From: CAJGBR01 sp045637425
Lineage (GTDB): Bacteria > Bacteroidota > Bacteroidia > Bacteroidales > Rikenellaceae
Assembly (NCBI GenBank): GCA_045637425.1
Contig: JAZTZL010000006.1
Coordinates: 92,237-156,236, forward strand
Direction of reading: 5' to 3'
DNA length: 64,000 nt
The position numbers were made by a program, and so were the translations under genes. Shown here one piece after another: positions 35,406 through 44,266 of this stretch (within the stretch, counting starts at the first letter, position 1; the number at the start of each line of letters is the position of its first letter). Under the pieces are notes generated by a model. The model was given only the letters and a program-made list of their open reading frames with translations, ran no database searches and was not told where the DNA came from.

Positions 35406-35675
35406 ATGTTGGAATTCATATTATCCCTGCTGATAATATTCTGGTTGGTGGGTGCCATCGGAAAATTTTTGTTCAGGCGCTGGCTGCGTAGTAAACAACG
35501 GCAATTTGAAGAGAAATTTAATTATCAAAAACAATATCAAGAAGATTACAGACGCCAAGATGGAGATGTCACAATCAATGGCACTCCGGCAAATGCTAAC
35601 AAACGTATTAATGACAATGTGGGCGAATATGTAGACTTCGAAGATGTCAAAGAGAGCGATAGAAATGAACATTAA
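35406..35675 (+). CDS. DUF4834 family small membrane protein
   Basis: This 89-residue protein has one N-terminal transmembrane helix (LEFILSLLIIFWLVGAIGKFLF) then a basic RRWLRSKQ stretch and an acidic, glutamine-rich soluble tail ending near DFEDVKESDRNEH. It matches the DUF4834 pattern common in Bacteroidales. Function unknown. It overlaps the MlaE-type gene and starts a long operon. Confidence 0.78.
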   Translation: MLEFILSLLIIFWLVGAIGKFLFRRWLRSKQRQFEEKFNYQKQYQEDYRRQDGDVTINGTPANANKRINDNVGEYVDFEDVKESDRNEH

Positions 35676-36420
35676 ACTTAATCTGTTTGAGAACATCGGA
35701 CGTTACCTTATGCTGATGGGTCGCGTATTTTCACGTCCTGAAAGATGGTCGATCTACCGCCATCGCATACTTGTCGAGATGGAGAGCCTGGGCATAAATT
35801 CCATCGGAATCGTTGCCATTATCTCAATATTCATCGGAGCCGTTCTGACTCTGCAAATGTCACTCAATCTTGATAGTGCATTTATTCCGCCATACTTGAT
35901 TGGATATGCCACACGCGAGAGTCTTGTTCTCGAATTCTCGTCTACTATCGTAGCCCTCATTTTGGCAGGTAAAGTCGGTTCGAATATAGCTTCAGAAATA
36001 GGGACAATGATAATCACAGAACAGGTTGATGCACTTGAGATTATGGGCATCAACTCGGCAAGTTATCTGATGTTGCCGAAGATTATAGCTGCAATGTTGT
36101 TCTTCCCGTTCCTGACAATTCTGAGCATCGGAATCGGAGTCTGTGGTGCATATATGATTATCACTTTCAACCCGTCTATTATGAGTATGGACGACTTCCT
36201 GACAGGTCTGAGATTTGACTTCGAACCGTTGTATATTTACTACAGTCTGGTTAAGACCGTAGTCTTTGCATTTATCATCACATCAGTATCGGGTTACTAT
36301 GGCTACTACACAGAGGGTAACTCGATGGAAGTTGGCCGCGCAAGTACAAAGGCTGTCGTGACAAGTTGCATCACAGTATTGGTATTCAACCTGTTGATTA
36401 CTCAATTAATGTTAACATAA
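35665..36420 (+). CDS. mlaE: MlaE/YrbE-type ABC transporter permease
   Basis: I use the ATG at 35665 (MNIKLNLFEN, 251 residues), overlapping DUF4834 by 11 bases; an in-frame ATG at 35644 is possible. Sequence features are the MlaE family: an amphipathic N-terminal helix, SIGIVAIISIFIGAVLTLQM, then TREXX-type ATRESLVLEFSSTIVALILAGKVGSNIASEIGTM, the cytoplasmic coupling segment EQVDALEIMGINS and four or five helices. It transports phospholipids between membranes with MlaF and an MCE protein. No MCE-domain gene is adjacent, so the substrate-binding subunit must be encoded elsewhere. Confidence 0.92.
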   Translation: MNIKLNLFENIGRYLMLMGRVFSRPERWSIYRHRILVEMESLGINSIGIVAIISIFIGAVLTLQMSLNLDSAFIPPYLIGYATRESLVLEFSSTIVALILAGKVGSNIASEIGTMIITEQVDALEIMGINSASYLMLPKIIAAMLFFPFLTILSIGIGVCGAYMIITFNPSIMSMDDFLTGLRFDFEPLYIYYSLVKTVVFAFIITSVSGYYGYYTEGNSMEVGRASTKAVVTSCITVLVFNLLITQLMLT

Positions 36421-36426
36421 GGAGTT

Positions 36427-37185
36427 ATGATTACGATAAACAATATATATAAAAGTTTCGAGAATCGTACCATACTCGACAACATCTCCACAACCTTCGA
36501 AACAGGAAAAACTAACCTGATTATAGGACAAAGTGGTTCGGGAAAGACCGTACTGCTAAAGTCGTTGGTCGGACTGCACGCCGTGGATAGCGGAGATATT
36601 TTTTATGACGATATTAATTTCAGTTCGCTGAGTTTCAAGGATAGAAAGCAAATTAGACAACACGTCGGAATGATTTTTCAAGGTGGAGCCCTACTCGACT
36701 CATCTACGGTTGAGGAAAACATTATGTTGCCGCTGAACCTTTTCACAGATCAATCGCTCGAGGAGAAACGCGAACGTGTGAATTTCTGTCTGAAACGAGT
36801 CAATCTCAATAATGTCAATTCGATGTACCCGGCAGAACTCAGCGGCGGTATGATTAAACGTGTAGCAATTGCGCGTGCAATTGTGCTCAATCCCAAATAT
36901 CTGTTCTGCGATGAACCAAACTCCGGACTCGACCCAAAGACATCAATCATAATTGACAATCTTATTCACGAAATTACTCACGAGTACAACATCACGACGG
37001 TAATCAACACTCACGATATGAACTCGGTAATGGAGATTGGAGAAACTATTATGTTTATATATGAGGGTAAAAAGTGGTGGTGCGGAGACAAAAACGAGAT
37101 ACTTTACTCTGATAATAAAGAGTTAAATGATTTTGTATTTGCATCGTCAATGGCAAAACGAGCAAAAATGTCGAAACGTTTTTAA
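36427..37185 (+). CDS. mlaF: MlaF-type ABC transporter ATP-binding protein
   Basis: The protein has 252 residues with Walker A GQSGSGKTVLLKSL at about 36-49, Q-loop MIFQGGALLDSSTVEEN (an MlaF-like feature), ABC signature ELSGGMIKRVAIARAI, Walker B LFCDEPNSGLDP and the H-loop in NTHDMNSVMEIG. It powers the MlaE permease six bases upstream. The MlaF signature is unusual in having GGMIKR, as in many lipid-type ABC proteins. Confidence 0.93.
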   Translation: MITINNIYKSFENRTILDNISTTFETGKTNLIIGQSGSGKTVLLKSLVGLHAVDSGDIFYDDINFSSLSFKDRKQIRQHVGMIFQGGALLDSSTVEENIMLPLNLFTDQSLEEKRERVNFCLKRVNLNNVNSMYPAELSGGMIKRVAIARAIVLNPKYLFCDEPNSGLDPKTSIIIDNLIHEITHEYNITTVINTHDMNSVMEIGETIMFIYEGKKWWCGDKNEILYSDNKELNDFVFASSMAKRAKMSKRF

Positions 37186-37197
37186 GGATTTGAAGTT

Positions 37198-37395
37198 ATG
37201 ACAATCTATATAAATGACACCGAGAAGATGTGCGAAGCTACGACTCTTACAGCAGTACTTGCAGAGTTAGGAATCGACACCCGCGGCGTAGCCATTGCAC
37301 AAGGTGAGCGCATCATTCCTCGTACTAAATGGAGTGAATATCAACTCACAGATGGAGAACATTTGACGCTCATTCGTGCAACTCAAGGGGGCTAG
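37198..37395 (+). CDS. thiS: sulfur carrier protein ThiS
   Basis: This is a 65-residue beta-grasp protein ending in the Gly-Gly needed for thiocarboxylation (LIRATQGG). The N terminus MTIYINDTEKMCEATTLTAVL matches ThiS. It carries sulfur for the thiazole ring of thiamine. It sits between mlaF and the ThiE fusion; thiF, thiG and thiH, which ThiS needs, are not in this window. Confidence 0.85.
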   Translation: MTIYINDTEKMCEATTLTAVLAELGIDTRGVAIAQGERIIPRTKWSEYQLTDGEHLTLIRATQGG

Positions 37396-37403
37396 CAAAC
37401 CAA

Positions 37404-38609
37404 ATGAAATCAATAATCATTACTCTGCCGCAAATTTGCAGCGGTGAATCGGAAGTACTGAAAACAGCTGTCAGAAGAGGTTGTCGCGTTCACATTAGAA
37501 AGCCAGATGCCGACATAAATGAGATTGCAAAGTTGGTGGACTCGGAGTATCGGGAGGCCTACACGATTCACTACCACGAAGAGTTGTCAAAGAAACTTGG
37601 TTGTGGTATTCACTGCCGTCGCGAGGATATTGCTCGACTGCGTAGAGAGTTGCCAAATGCGGTAATCAGTTGCTCGTGTCACTCGGCAGATGAAATCCTC
37701 GAGGCAAACGGTGCAGATTATCTCTTCTTGAGTCCAATATTTGATTCGATTTCAAAGCAGGGATACTCTTCAAACTTCGACCACCAGCAGTTAAGCAATC
37801 AACTTAAGTGCATAGAAAGCAATAGCGAAATTATTGCGCTGGGTGGAATTTCTGCTGAGAATATCCACAAAGTAGAGCAGTTAGGATTTGACGGCTGGGC
37901 TGCGCTCGGAGCTGCGTGGGAAGTTTCAGATGGGCGTGTAGATGTGAAAAAGAGTATTGAAAAACTGAATAAATTGACTATGATAGATATTTCAAGACTG
38001 CAGTATATAACTAGAGGCAAGACTCAAAGCGAGGTACTCGCCGAATCGGAAGCCGTACTAAAGGGCGGTTGCCGATGGATTCAACTGCGAATGAAAGACA
38101 CAGACAATCAAACTATTGTCGAAACAGGAGCTGCACTGCGTACATTGTGCCACAATTATGGAGCAATCTTTATTGTGAACGACTCGCCAGAACGAGCACT
38201 CGCAGTTGATGCCGACGGAGTACATCTTGGACGGCAAGATATGCCCGTAGCAGAGGCTCGCAAAATTATGAAAGGAAAGATTATCGGTGCTACGGCAAAT
38301 ACGCTCGATGATATCATAGCAGCTGCAGAAGCGGGAGCCGATTACATCGGCTTGGGACCATACAGATACACCGATACCAAGAAGAATCTCAGTCCGATAC
38401 TCGGCTTGGAGCGTGTTTCGGAAATTGTCCGTAAGGTCAGAGCGCAGGGGCATAATATTCCGATTGTAACCATCGGCGGGATTACCGTTGAAGATTGTCC
38501 CGACATCGTTGCCAGCGGAGTTACGGGTATTGCAATCAGCGGCGCAATCGGCGACAGCGAAGACCCCGAAACTGCTACCCGACAATTTCTCAAAGGATTG
38601 AAAAACTAA
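37404..38609 (+). CDS. thiE: TenI/ThiE-like domain fused to thiamine-phosphate synthase ThiE
   Basis: This is a single 401-residue frame holding two TIM-barrel domains. Residues 1 to about 190 are a ThiE/TenI-like domain (IHYHEELSKKLG, ISCSCHSADEI, DYLFLSPIFDSISKQGYSS, IIALGGISAENI). From about residue 193 (MIDISRLQYITRGK) a complete ThiE follows: IQLRMKD, FIVNDSPERALAVDADGVHLGRQDMP, IGATANTLDDI, DYIGLGPYRYTDTKKNLSPILG and VTIGGI. The C-terminal half looks catalytically complete for joining the pyrimidine and thiazole to thiamine phosphate; the N-terminal half may be a TenI-like isomerase or a non-catalytic copy. Confidence 0.86.
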   Translation: MKSIIITLPQICSGESEVLKTAVRRGCRVHIRKPDADINEIAKLVDSEYREAYTIHYHEELSKKLGCGIHCRREDIARLRRELPNAVISCSCHSADEILEANGADYLFLSPIFDSISKQGYSSNFDHQQLSNQLKCIESNSEIIALGGISAENIHKVEQLGFDGWAALGAAWEVSDGRVDVKKSIEKLNKLTMIDISRLQYITRGKTQSEVLAESEAVLKGGCRWIQLRMKDTDNQTIVETGAALRTLCHNYGAIFIVNDSPERALAVDADGVHLGRQDMPVAEARKIMKGKIIGATANTLDDIIAAAEAGADYIGLGPYRYTDTKKNLSPILGLERVSEIVRKVRAQGHNIPIVTIGGITVEDCPDIVASGVTGIAISGAIGDSEDPETATRQFLKGLKN

Positions 38610-38615
38610 ATATAT

Positions 38616-39632
38616 ATGAAGATACACCCCTTACTAAAAAATCTGTTCAAGCAGCTGTTCAATACCACGTTTTTGATATTCCTGATAATATCAGCTACGT
38701 TGTGGTATCTGAATAAGTTGAGCCATACGTATATCTCAAACATAACTATTCCGGTCAATATCACTAACGATTTCAACTCGGAACAGATGTTGATTGAAAA
38801 GACCAATATGCTGACTTGTCAGATTGAGTGTAAGGGCTACAAGTTGATTGGCGAAAAATTATTTTCAAAACACAAAAGAATAGACATTCCTTCCAGCAGA
38901 TTGAGATTCCGTAACGTAGCAGGTGCTCCATACACTAAAGTTGTTGATAACGAATCGCTTAAAGATGTTCTCAACACAATGCTCTCACCTATCAGATTGC
39001 TGGCAATTAAGACAGGTAATGTTTATGTGACATCGTCTGAAACAGTAACAAAAAAATTACCCGTATATAGTTCGCTGGAGGTGGATACTCGTCAGCACTA
39101 TCGTATGATTTCAGGCATCGAACTCCTACCTGATTCGATAATCGTGCGCGGCGTAAAACCAATCATCGATACAATGAGCGGAGTTTGGACCGAGAAAAAG
39201 ACATTCTTCGGAGTTGAACGCAGCATATCGGGGACCGTTGAATTGGAAAAAACTGACGGTGTAACCTACTCCACCAACGATATCGACTACAACATCGACA
39301 TCGAAACATTCACCGAAATGGAGTTCGAACTGCCCATCAAGATAACCAACTGCCCGCAAAATCTGCAAGCGAAGATTCTGCCCTATAAGGCGAAAATAAA
39401 GTTGAATGTCAATCGCAGCAACTACAGATTCATCAAGCCTGAACGAATTACTCTTTATATTGATTACAAAGATATTAACATCAATATATCGGATAAGTTC
39501 AAGATTTATACATCACAACTGCCCAAAGGTGTCAAGGTTATGACACTAGCTCCGGCCTACGCAGATGTGGTATTTGAAAAATTATTCGATATGGACACTA
39601 CAACAACCGTTGATAAAACCATAAAAGAATGA
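38616..39632 (+). CDS. YbbR-like membrane-anchored protein
   Basis: The protein has 338 residues with a single N-terminal helix (NTTFLIFLIISATLWYLNKL) and a beta-rich periplasmic part with repeated YbbR-like strands (SITIPVNITNDF near 42, LPVYSSLEV near 145, FELPIKITNCPQNL near 235). In Bacteroidetes such a gene regularly precedes coaE, as here with a four-base overlap. YbbR proteins have been linked to cyclic-di-nucleotide synthase regulation and envelope shape in other phyla; function here is unknown. Confidence 0.78.
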   Translation: MKIHPLLKNLFKQLFNTTFLIFLIISATLWYLNKLSHTYISNITIPVNITNDFNSEQMLIEKTNMLTCQIECKGYKLIGEKLFSKHKRIDIPSSRLRFRNVAGAPYTKVVDNESLKDVLNTMLSPIRLLAIKTGNVYVTSSETVTKKLPVYSSLEVDTRQHYRMISGIELLPDSIIVRGVKPIIDTMSGVWTEKKTFFGVERSISGTVELEKTDGVTYSTNDIDYNIDIETFTEMEFELPIKITNCPQNLQAKILPYKAKIKLNVNRSNYRFIKPERITLYIDYKDININISDKFKIYTSQLPKGVKVMTLAPAYADVVFEKLFDMDTTTTVDKTIKE

Positions 39633-40219
39633 TAAAAGTCGGACTGACCGGTGGTATCGGCAGCGGGAAAAGTACCGTAGCAAAGATACTGATTGCAGAG
39701 GGTGTACCCGTTTACATAGCAGATGAAAAATCGAAATATCTGCTTGATAATGACACAAATGTAATCAGCGCTGTTTCTCAAGAATTTGGCAGGGAAATAT
39801 ATATTTCGGGTATTGCTGACCGAAAGCTGCTGGCATCAATCGTATTCGACAATCCAGAACGGCTCGCGAAATTAAACTCGATACTCCACCCCGCTGTTGA
39901 GCGCGACTTCGAACAGTGGGCTAAGCAATATCAAGGAGTGCCGTACGTTATTGAAGAATCGGCTATATTATTTGAATCTCGTGCCAATAGAAATATGGAT
40001 TTGACTATAACTGTTTCGGCTCCAATAGAGGTGCGAGTAGAACGCGCAATAAAACGTGATAAATGTAGTCGAGAGGCTATTATCGCAAGAATCGAAAATC
40101 AAATAAGCGACTCGGAACGAGAAAAACTTGCTGATTTTATAATAGTTGCTGATGATAAAAAATTACTGATACCACAAGTATTAGAACTACACAACAAACT
40201 TATTAACAAAGAATTGTGA
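39629..40219 (+). CDS. coaE: dephospho-CoA kinase
   Basis: The 196-residue P-loop kinase starts MIKVGLTGGIGSGKSTVAK (P-loop at about 8-16) and carries ADEKSKYLLD and the Asp-Lys-rich lid VERAIKRDKCSREAI. It phosphorylates dephospho-CoA at the 3' hydroxyl to finish coenzyme A. It overlaps both neighbours by four bases, so it is strongly coupled. Confidence 0.96.
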   Translation: MIKVGLTGGIGSGKSTVAKILIAEGVPVYIADEKSKYLLDNDTNVISAVSQEFGREIYISGIADRKLLASIVFDNPERLAKLNSILHPAVERDFEQWAKQYQGVPYVIEESAILFESRANRNMDLTITVSAPIEVRVERAIKRDKCSREAIIARIENQISDSEREKLADFIIVADDKKLLIPQVLELHNKLINKEL

Positions 40220-41238
40220 AGATAGACAATATAGATCTCGGAGACAAGCCTCTGATGCTTGCACCAATGGAAGACGTAACAGATCCATCGTTTCGCTATC
40301 TGTGCAAAATGTACGGAGCACAGATGATGTACACCGAATTTATCTCCGCTGACGGACTCATTCGTGACGGCAAAAAATCGGTAGCCAAACTGACTCTGTT
40401 CGACTATGAACGCCCAATCGGAATACAGATTTACGGCCACCAAATCGAACCTATGGTCGAGGCTGCACTCGTAGCCGAAGCTGCAAAACCAGACCTAATT
40501 GATATAAATTTCGGCTGCCCCGTTAAGAAAATTGCTAATCGCGGAGCTGGTAGCGGTATGATGCGCGATGTGCCACTGATGGTCGAAATGACACGCCGAA
40601 TAGTAGACGCAGTGAAATTGCCCGTAACCGTCAAGACTCGCCTGGGCTGGGATAATGACCATAAAAATATCGTAGAAATTGCTGAAAGATTGCAAGATGT
40701 CGGAATCAAGGCACTGACCATTCACGGTCGAACACGCGCTCAAATGTACACGGGTCAGGCCGATTGGACTCTGATTGGAGAGGTGAAAAATAACCCGCGA
40801 ATGAAAATTCCAATCATCGGCAACGGAGATATCGACAGCGGACAGAAGGCTGCCGAAGCCTTCAACCGTTACGGCGTAGATGGTATTATGATTGGTCGCG
40901 CAACCTATGGTCGTCCGTGGATTTTCAGAGAAATCAGACATTATCTCGACACAGGTGAAGAGTTGGCTCAACCATCAGTTCTGGAACGTGTCGAATTGGC
41001 GAAGTTACACATTCGAAAATCAATCGAATTCAAAGATACCCGCCGAGGAATTTATGAAATCCGACGCCATCTGTGTAACTATTTCAAAGGACTGCCCGAT
41101 TTCAAATCGACAAGAATGAAACTCGTCACACTAACCGAGCCTGAAGAGTTGTTCGAAACACTCGATTTTGTAGCTCAAAAGTGGGGCGATTGGGATATGA
41201 GTAACCAAATCCCGCTGTCACTATCCCACGAAGTATAG
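40216..41238 (+). CDS. dusB: tRNA-dihydrouridine synthase DusB-type
   Basis: The start is GTG at 40216, overlapping the coaE stop. The 340-residue FMN enzyme has MLAPMEDVTDPSFRYLC (about 13-29), DINFGCPVKKIANRGAGSGMM with the catalytic Cys (about 99-103), TVKTRLGWD and IHGRTRAQMYTG. It reduces specific uridines in the tRNA D-loop. It is the last gene of the eight-gene operon starting at 35406. Confidence 0.93.
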   Translation: MKIDNIDLGDKPLMLAPMEDVTDPSFRYLCKMYGAQMMYTEFISADGLIRDGKKSVAKLTLFDYERPIGIQIYGHQIEPMVEAALVAEAAKPDLIDINFGCPVKKIANRGAGSGMMRDVPLMVEMTRRIVDAVKLPVTVKTRLGWDNDHKNIVEIAERLQDVGIKALTIHGRTRAQMYTGQADWTLIGEVKNNPRMKIPIIGNGDIDSGQKAAEAFNRYGVDGIMIGRATYGRPWIFREIRHYLDTGEELAQPSVLERVELAKLHIRKSIEFKDTRRGIYEIRRHLCNYFKGLPDFKSTRMKLVTLTEPEELFETLDFVAQKWGDWDMSNQIPLSLSHEV

Positions 41239-41278
41239 CCATACATTGAACTCAGTAGACGTTTTTTCGAAATAATGC

Positions 41279-41309
41279 TTTGCAGTTAGCAGAAAAAAGC
41301 CTATTTTTG
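41279..41309 (+). promoter_or_regulatory. complete Bacteroidales promoter of gcvP
   Basis: TTTG at 41279-41282 and TATTTTTG at 41302-41309 are separated by exactly 19 bases, 40 bases before the gcvP start. With the efflux-operon promoter it is one of two boxes in the window with a full -33/-7 pair. Confidence 0.85.
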
Positions 41310-41349
41310 TAACTTAAAATTTAGAGTCAAATACCTAAAAACAATTTAT

Positions 41350-44205
41350 ATGATTCAGGACAAATTTATGGACCGTCACATTGGTCCGTCACAAAAGGAA
41401 ATCGACCAGATGCTGGCAACAATCGGCGTCAATAGTGTCGAAGAATTGATTTCACAAGTGGTACCTCAAACAATCCGCTTGGAAAAGGATCTCGAATTGC
41501 CTGCAGGAATGAGCGAATATGAATTCCTCGCTCACGTTAAAGCATTGGCTGCAAAGAACAAACCGTTCAGAACATTCATCGGAATGGGTTACTACGGCAC
41601 AGCAGCTCCGGCAGCTATCATTCGCAATATCCTCGAAAATCCGGCTTGGTATACATCATATACTCCATATCAGGCAGAAATCTCTCAAGGTCGTCTTGAA
41701 GCTCTGTTGAACTTCCAAACCGTTATCATCTCTTTGACAGGTATGGAAATCAGCAACTGCTCATTGCTCGACGAAGCAACTTCTGCTGCAGAAGCTATGT
41801 TTATGATGTACAGCCAACGCTCAAGAGCTGCCGTTAAAGAGGGTCGCAACTTGTTGTTCGTTGATGAAAAAGTATTCCCACAAACTCTCGATTTGTTGAT
41901 GACTCGCTCTGAGCCTCGCAACATCGAATTGGCTGTAGGTTCATTCAAAGATTACGAATTCACAGGCCGCGAATTTGGTGCTATCCTTCAATACCCGAAC
42001 GTAGCAGGCGAAATCGAAGACTACGCAGAATTCACTCAAAAGGCTCACGAACGCGACATTCTGGTTACTGCTGACGTAGACCTCTTGGCTTTGACTATCT
42101 TGAAATCTCCGGCTGAATGGGGTGCAGATATCGTTATCGGTTCTACACAACGTTTCGGTTTGCCGATGGGCTTCGGTGGTCCTCACGCAGGTTTCCTCGC
42201 TACAAAAGATGCTTACAAACGTGTAATGCCGGGTCGTATCATCGGTGTTTCTGTTGACCGTCTGGGCAACAAAGCTTTGCGTATGGCTCTGCAAACTCGC
42301 GAACAACACATCAAACGTGAAAAAGCAACTTCAAATATCTGTACATCTCAAGCCCTGATGGCTACAATGACAGGTATGTATGCTGTTTATCACGGTCCGG
42401 AAGGTTTGCGCAGAATCGCTACTCACGCACACTCTTGCGCTGTAGCTGTTGCTGATGCTCTGAGAAAACTCGGTTACAACGTATTGAACAATAATATCTT
42501 CGATACATTCGAAGTAGAATGCGACAGCGAAAAAATCAGAACTATCGCTCTGCGTAACCAAATCAACCTCTACTACCCGAATGCAGAAAAAGTACATATG
42601 TCATTCGACGAAGTAACTACAGTTGAAGAAGTTAATACAGTTATCGCAATCTTCGCTGAAGCTGCTGGTAAAGAGGCTATCGTACTGAACGACGTTGAAG
42701 AAAAAATCTACTTCGCAGAAAACTTCGTTCGTAACACTCCGTTCTTGGAAGAACCTTTGTTCAACAAATATCACAACGAATCTGACTTGATGAGATACAT
42801 CAAGAAACTCGAACGTCGTGATATCTCATTGGCTGACAGTATGATTCCGCTGGGTTCTTGTACTATGAAACTCAACGCTGCAGCTATGATGATGCCTGTA
42901 ACTTATGCTGAATTCGGCAATATCCACCCATTCGTACCGGCAGAACAAGCTCAAGGTTCACTCGAAATGATTGAATCTTTGTGCCACGACTTGTCTGTAA
43001 TCACAGGTATGAAGGCTACAACATTGCAACCGAATGCTGGTTCTGCAGGCGAATACACAGGTTTGATGGTTATCCGTGCTTACCACATCGACCACGGTCA
43101 AGGTCACAGAAACGTAGCCCTGATTCCTGCTTCAGCTCACGGTACTAACCCTGCTTCTTCAGCAATGGCTGGTATGGAAGTTGTGGTTGTTGCTTGCGAC
43201 GCTGACGGTAACATCGACGTTGAAGAATTCCGCGCTAAGGCTGCTCAATATAAAGACACTTTGAGCTGCGCAATGATTACATATCCGTCTACTCACGGTA
43301 TCTTCGAACCGGAAATCCGCGAACTCGTGAAGATCGTTCACGAAAATGGTGGTCTGGTTTATATGGACGGTGCTAATATGAACGCTCAAGTAGGTTTGAC
43401 TAACCCGGGTACTATCGGTGCTGACGTTTGCCACTTGAACTTGCACAAAACATTCGGTATGCCTCACGGTGGTGGCGGTCCTGGTGTTGGCCCGATCTGC
43501 GTGAACGAAAAGTTGATGCCTTATCTGCCATCTCACCCGATGGTTGCTTGCGGCGGCGAAAAAGCTATTACAGCAGTTTCTGCTGCTCCGTACGGTAGCG
43601 CTAACATTCTGCCTATCACTTACGGTTATATCAAGATGTTGGGTGCAGAAGGTTTGCGTCGTTCAACTGAAATCGCTATCGTTAGCGCTAATTATATGGC
43701 TTGTGCACTTAAGGGTCACTACGGCATCGTTTACACAGGCAAAACTGGCCGCGTAGGTCACGAAATGATCGTTGACTTGAGAAGATTCCGTCAAGATTAC
43801 GGTATCGAATGTGGCGACGTAGCTCACCGTTTGATGGACTACGGTTTCCACGCTCCTACTCTGTCATTCCCTGTTCACGACACTCTGATGGTTGAACCTA
43901 CAGAAAGTGAACCGAAGGCTGAACTCGACCGCTTCCTCGAAGCCCTCATCGACATCAAGGCTGACTGCGAAGCAATCAAAGAAGGTAAGATTGATGCTGA
44001 AGACAACGTAATCAAGATGGCTCCGCACATCGCTGAAGAAATCTCTTTGGACGAATGGAACCACCCGTACTCTCGTCAAAAGGCTGCTTACCCGCTGAGC
44101 TGGGTTCGCGAAAACAAATTCTGGCCGCACGTTACTAAGATTGACAACGGCTACGGCGACAGAAATTTGGTTTGCACTTGCGCTAGCATCGAACAACCTA
44201 AATAG
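41350..44205 (+). CDS. gcvP: glycine dehydrogenase (decarboxylating), full-length P-protein
   Basis: The single-chain 951-residue P-protein starts with the family DRHIGPSQKEIDQM and carries an N-terminal inactive-half region and the C-terminal PLP site HLNLHKTFGMPHGGGGPG (Lys near residue 700). It decarboxylates glycine and loads the aminomethyl group on GcvH. gcvT and gcvH are not adjacent. Codon use shifts strongly to GCT, GGT, CGT and AAC/TAC-type codons compared with the genes around it, which suggests very high expression rather than foreign origin, since base content otherwise fits. No glycine riboswitch is seen upstream. Confidence 0.97.
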   Translation: MIQDKFMDRHIGPSQKEIDQMLATIGVNSVEELISQVVPQTIRLEKDLELPAGMSEYEFLAHVKALAAKNKPFRTFIGMGYYGTAAPAAIIRNILENPAWYTSYTPYQAEISQGRLEALLNFQTVIISLTGMEISNCSLLDEATSAAEAMFMMYSQRSRAAVKEGRNLLFVDEKVFPQTLDLLMTRSEPRNIELAVGSFKDYEFTGREFGAILQYPNVAGEIEDYAEFTQKAHERDILVTADVDLLALTILKSPAEWGADIVIGSTQRFGLPMGFGGPHAGFLATKDAYKRVMPGRIIGVSVDRLGNKALRMALQTREQHIKREKATSNICTSQALMATMTGMYAVYHGPEGLRRIATHAHSCAVAVADALRKLGYNVLNNNIFDTFEVECDSEKIRTIALRNQINLYYPNAEKVHMSFDEVTTVEEVNTVIAIFAEAAGKEAIVLNDVEEKIYFAENFVRNTPFLEEPLFNKYHNESDLMRYIKKLERRDISLADSMIPLGSCTMKLNAAAMMMPVTYAEFGNIHPFVPAEQAQGSLEMIESLCHDLSVITGMKATTLQPNAGSAGEYTGLMVIRAYHIDHGQGHRNVALIPASAHGTNPASSAMAGMEVVVVACDADGNIDVEEFRAKAAQYKDTLSCAMITYPSTHGIFEPEIRELVKIVHENGGLVYMDGANMNAQVGLTNPGTIGADVCHLNLHKTFGMPHGGGGPGVGPICVNEKLMPYLPSHPMVACGGEKAITAVSAAPYGSANILPITYGYIKMLGAEGLRRSTEIAIVSANYMACALKGHYGIVYTGKTGRVGHEMIVDLRRFRQDYGIECGDVAHRLMDYGFHAPTLSFPVHDTLMVEPTESEPKAELDRFLEALIDIKADCEAIKEGKIDAEDNVIKMAPHIAEEISLDEWNHPYSRQKAAYPLSWVRENKFWPHVTKIDNGYGDRNLVCTCASIEQPK

Positions 44206-44218
44206 TTAATAAATCAAG

Positions 44219-44248
44219 TCCGAGGTCTTAGTCAAATAGGACCTCGGA
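44219..44248 (+). terminator. strong hairpin between gcvP and the FKBP gene
   Basis: TCCGAGGTC (44219-44227) pairs with GACCTCGGA (44240-44248) around a 12-base loop. It is followed by TTATAAT, not a run of T, so it could be a terminator, an attenuator or an RNA stabiliser of the gcvP message. Confidence 0.6.
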
Positions 44249-44266
44249 TTATAATGAATAAAATTT

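Noticed and set aside
37186..37197. TPP riboswitch before thiS
   Set aside because: Only 12 bases separate mlaF and thiS, too short for a TPP aptamer, and none is seen before the operon head.
41239..41349. Glycine riboswitch upstream of gcvP
   Set aside because: The leader is short and shows a promoter but no conserved paired glycine aptamer elements.
41350..44205. Recent horizontal transfer of gcvP from its codon use
   Set aside because: Base content is not out of line, and the preferred codons fit high expression; no mobile element or repeat flanks it.
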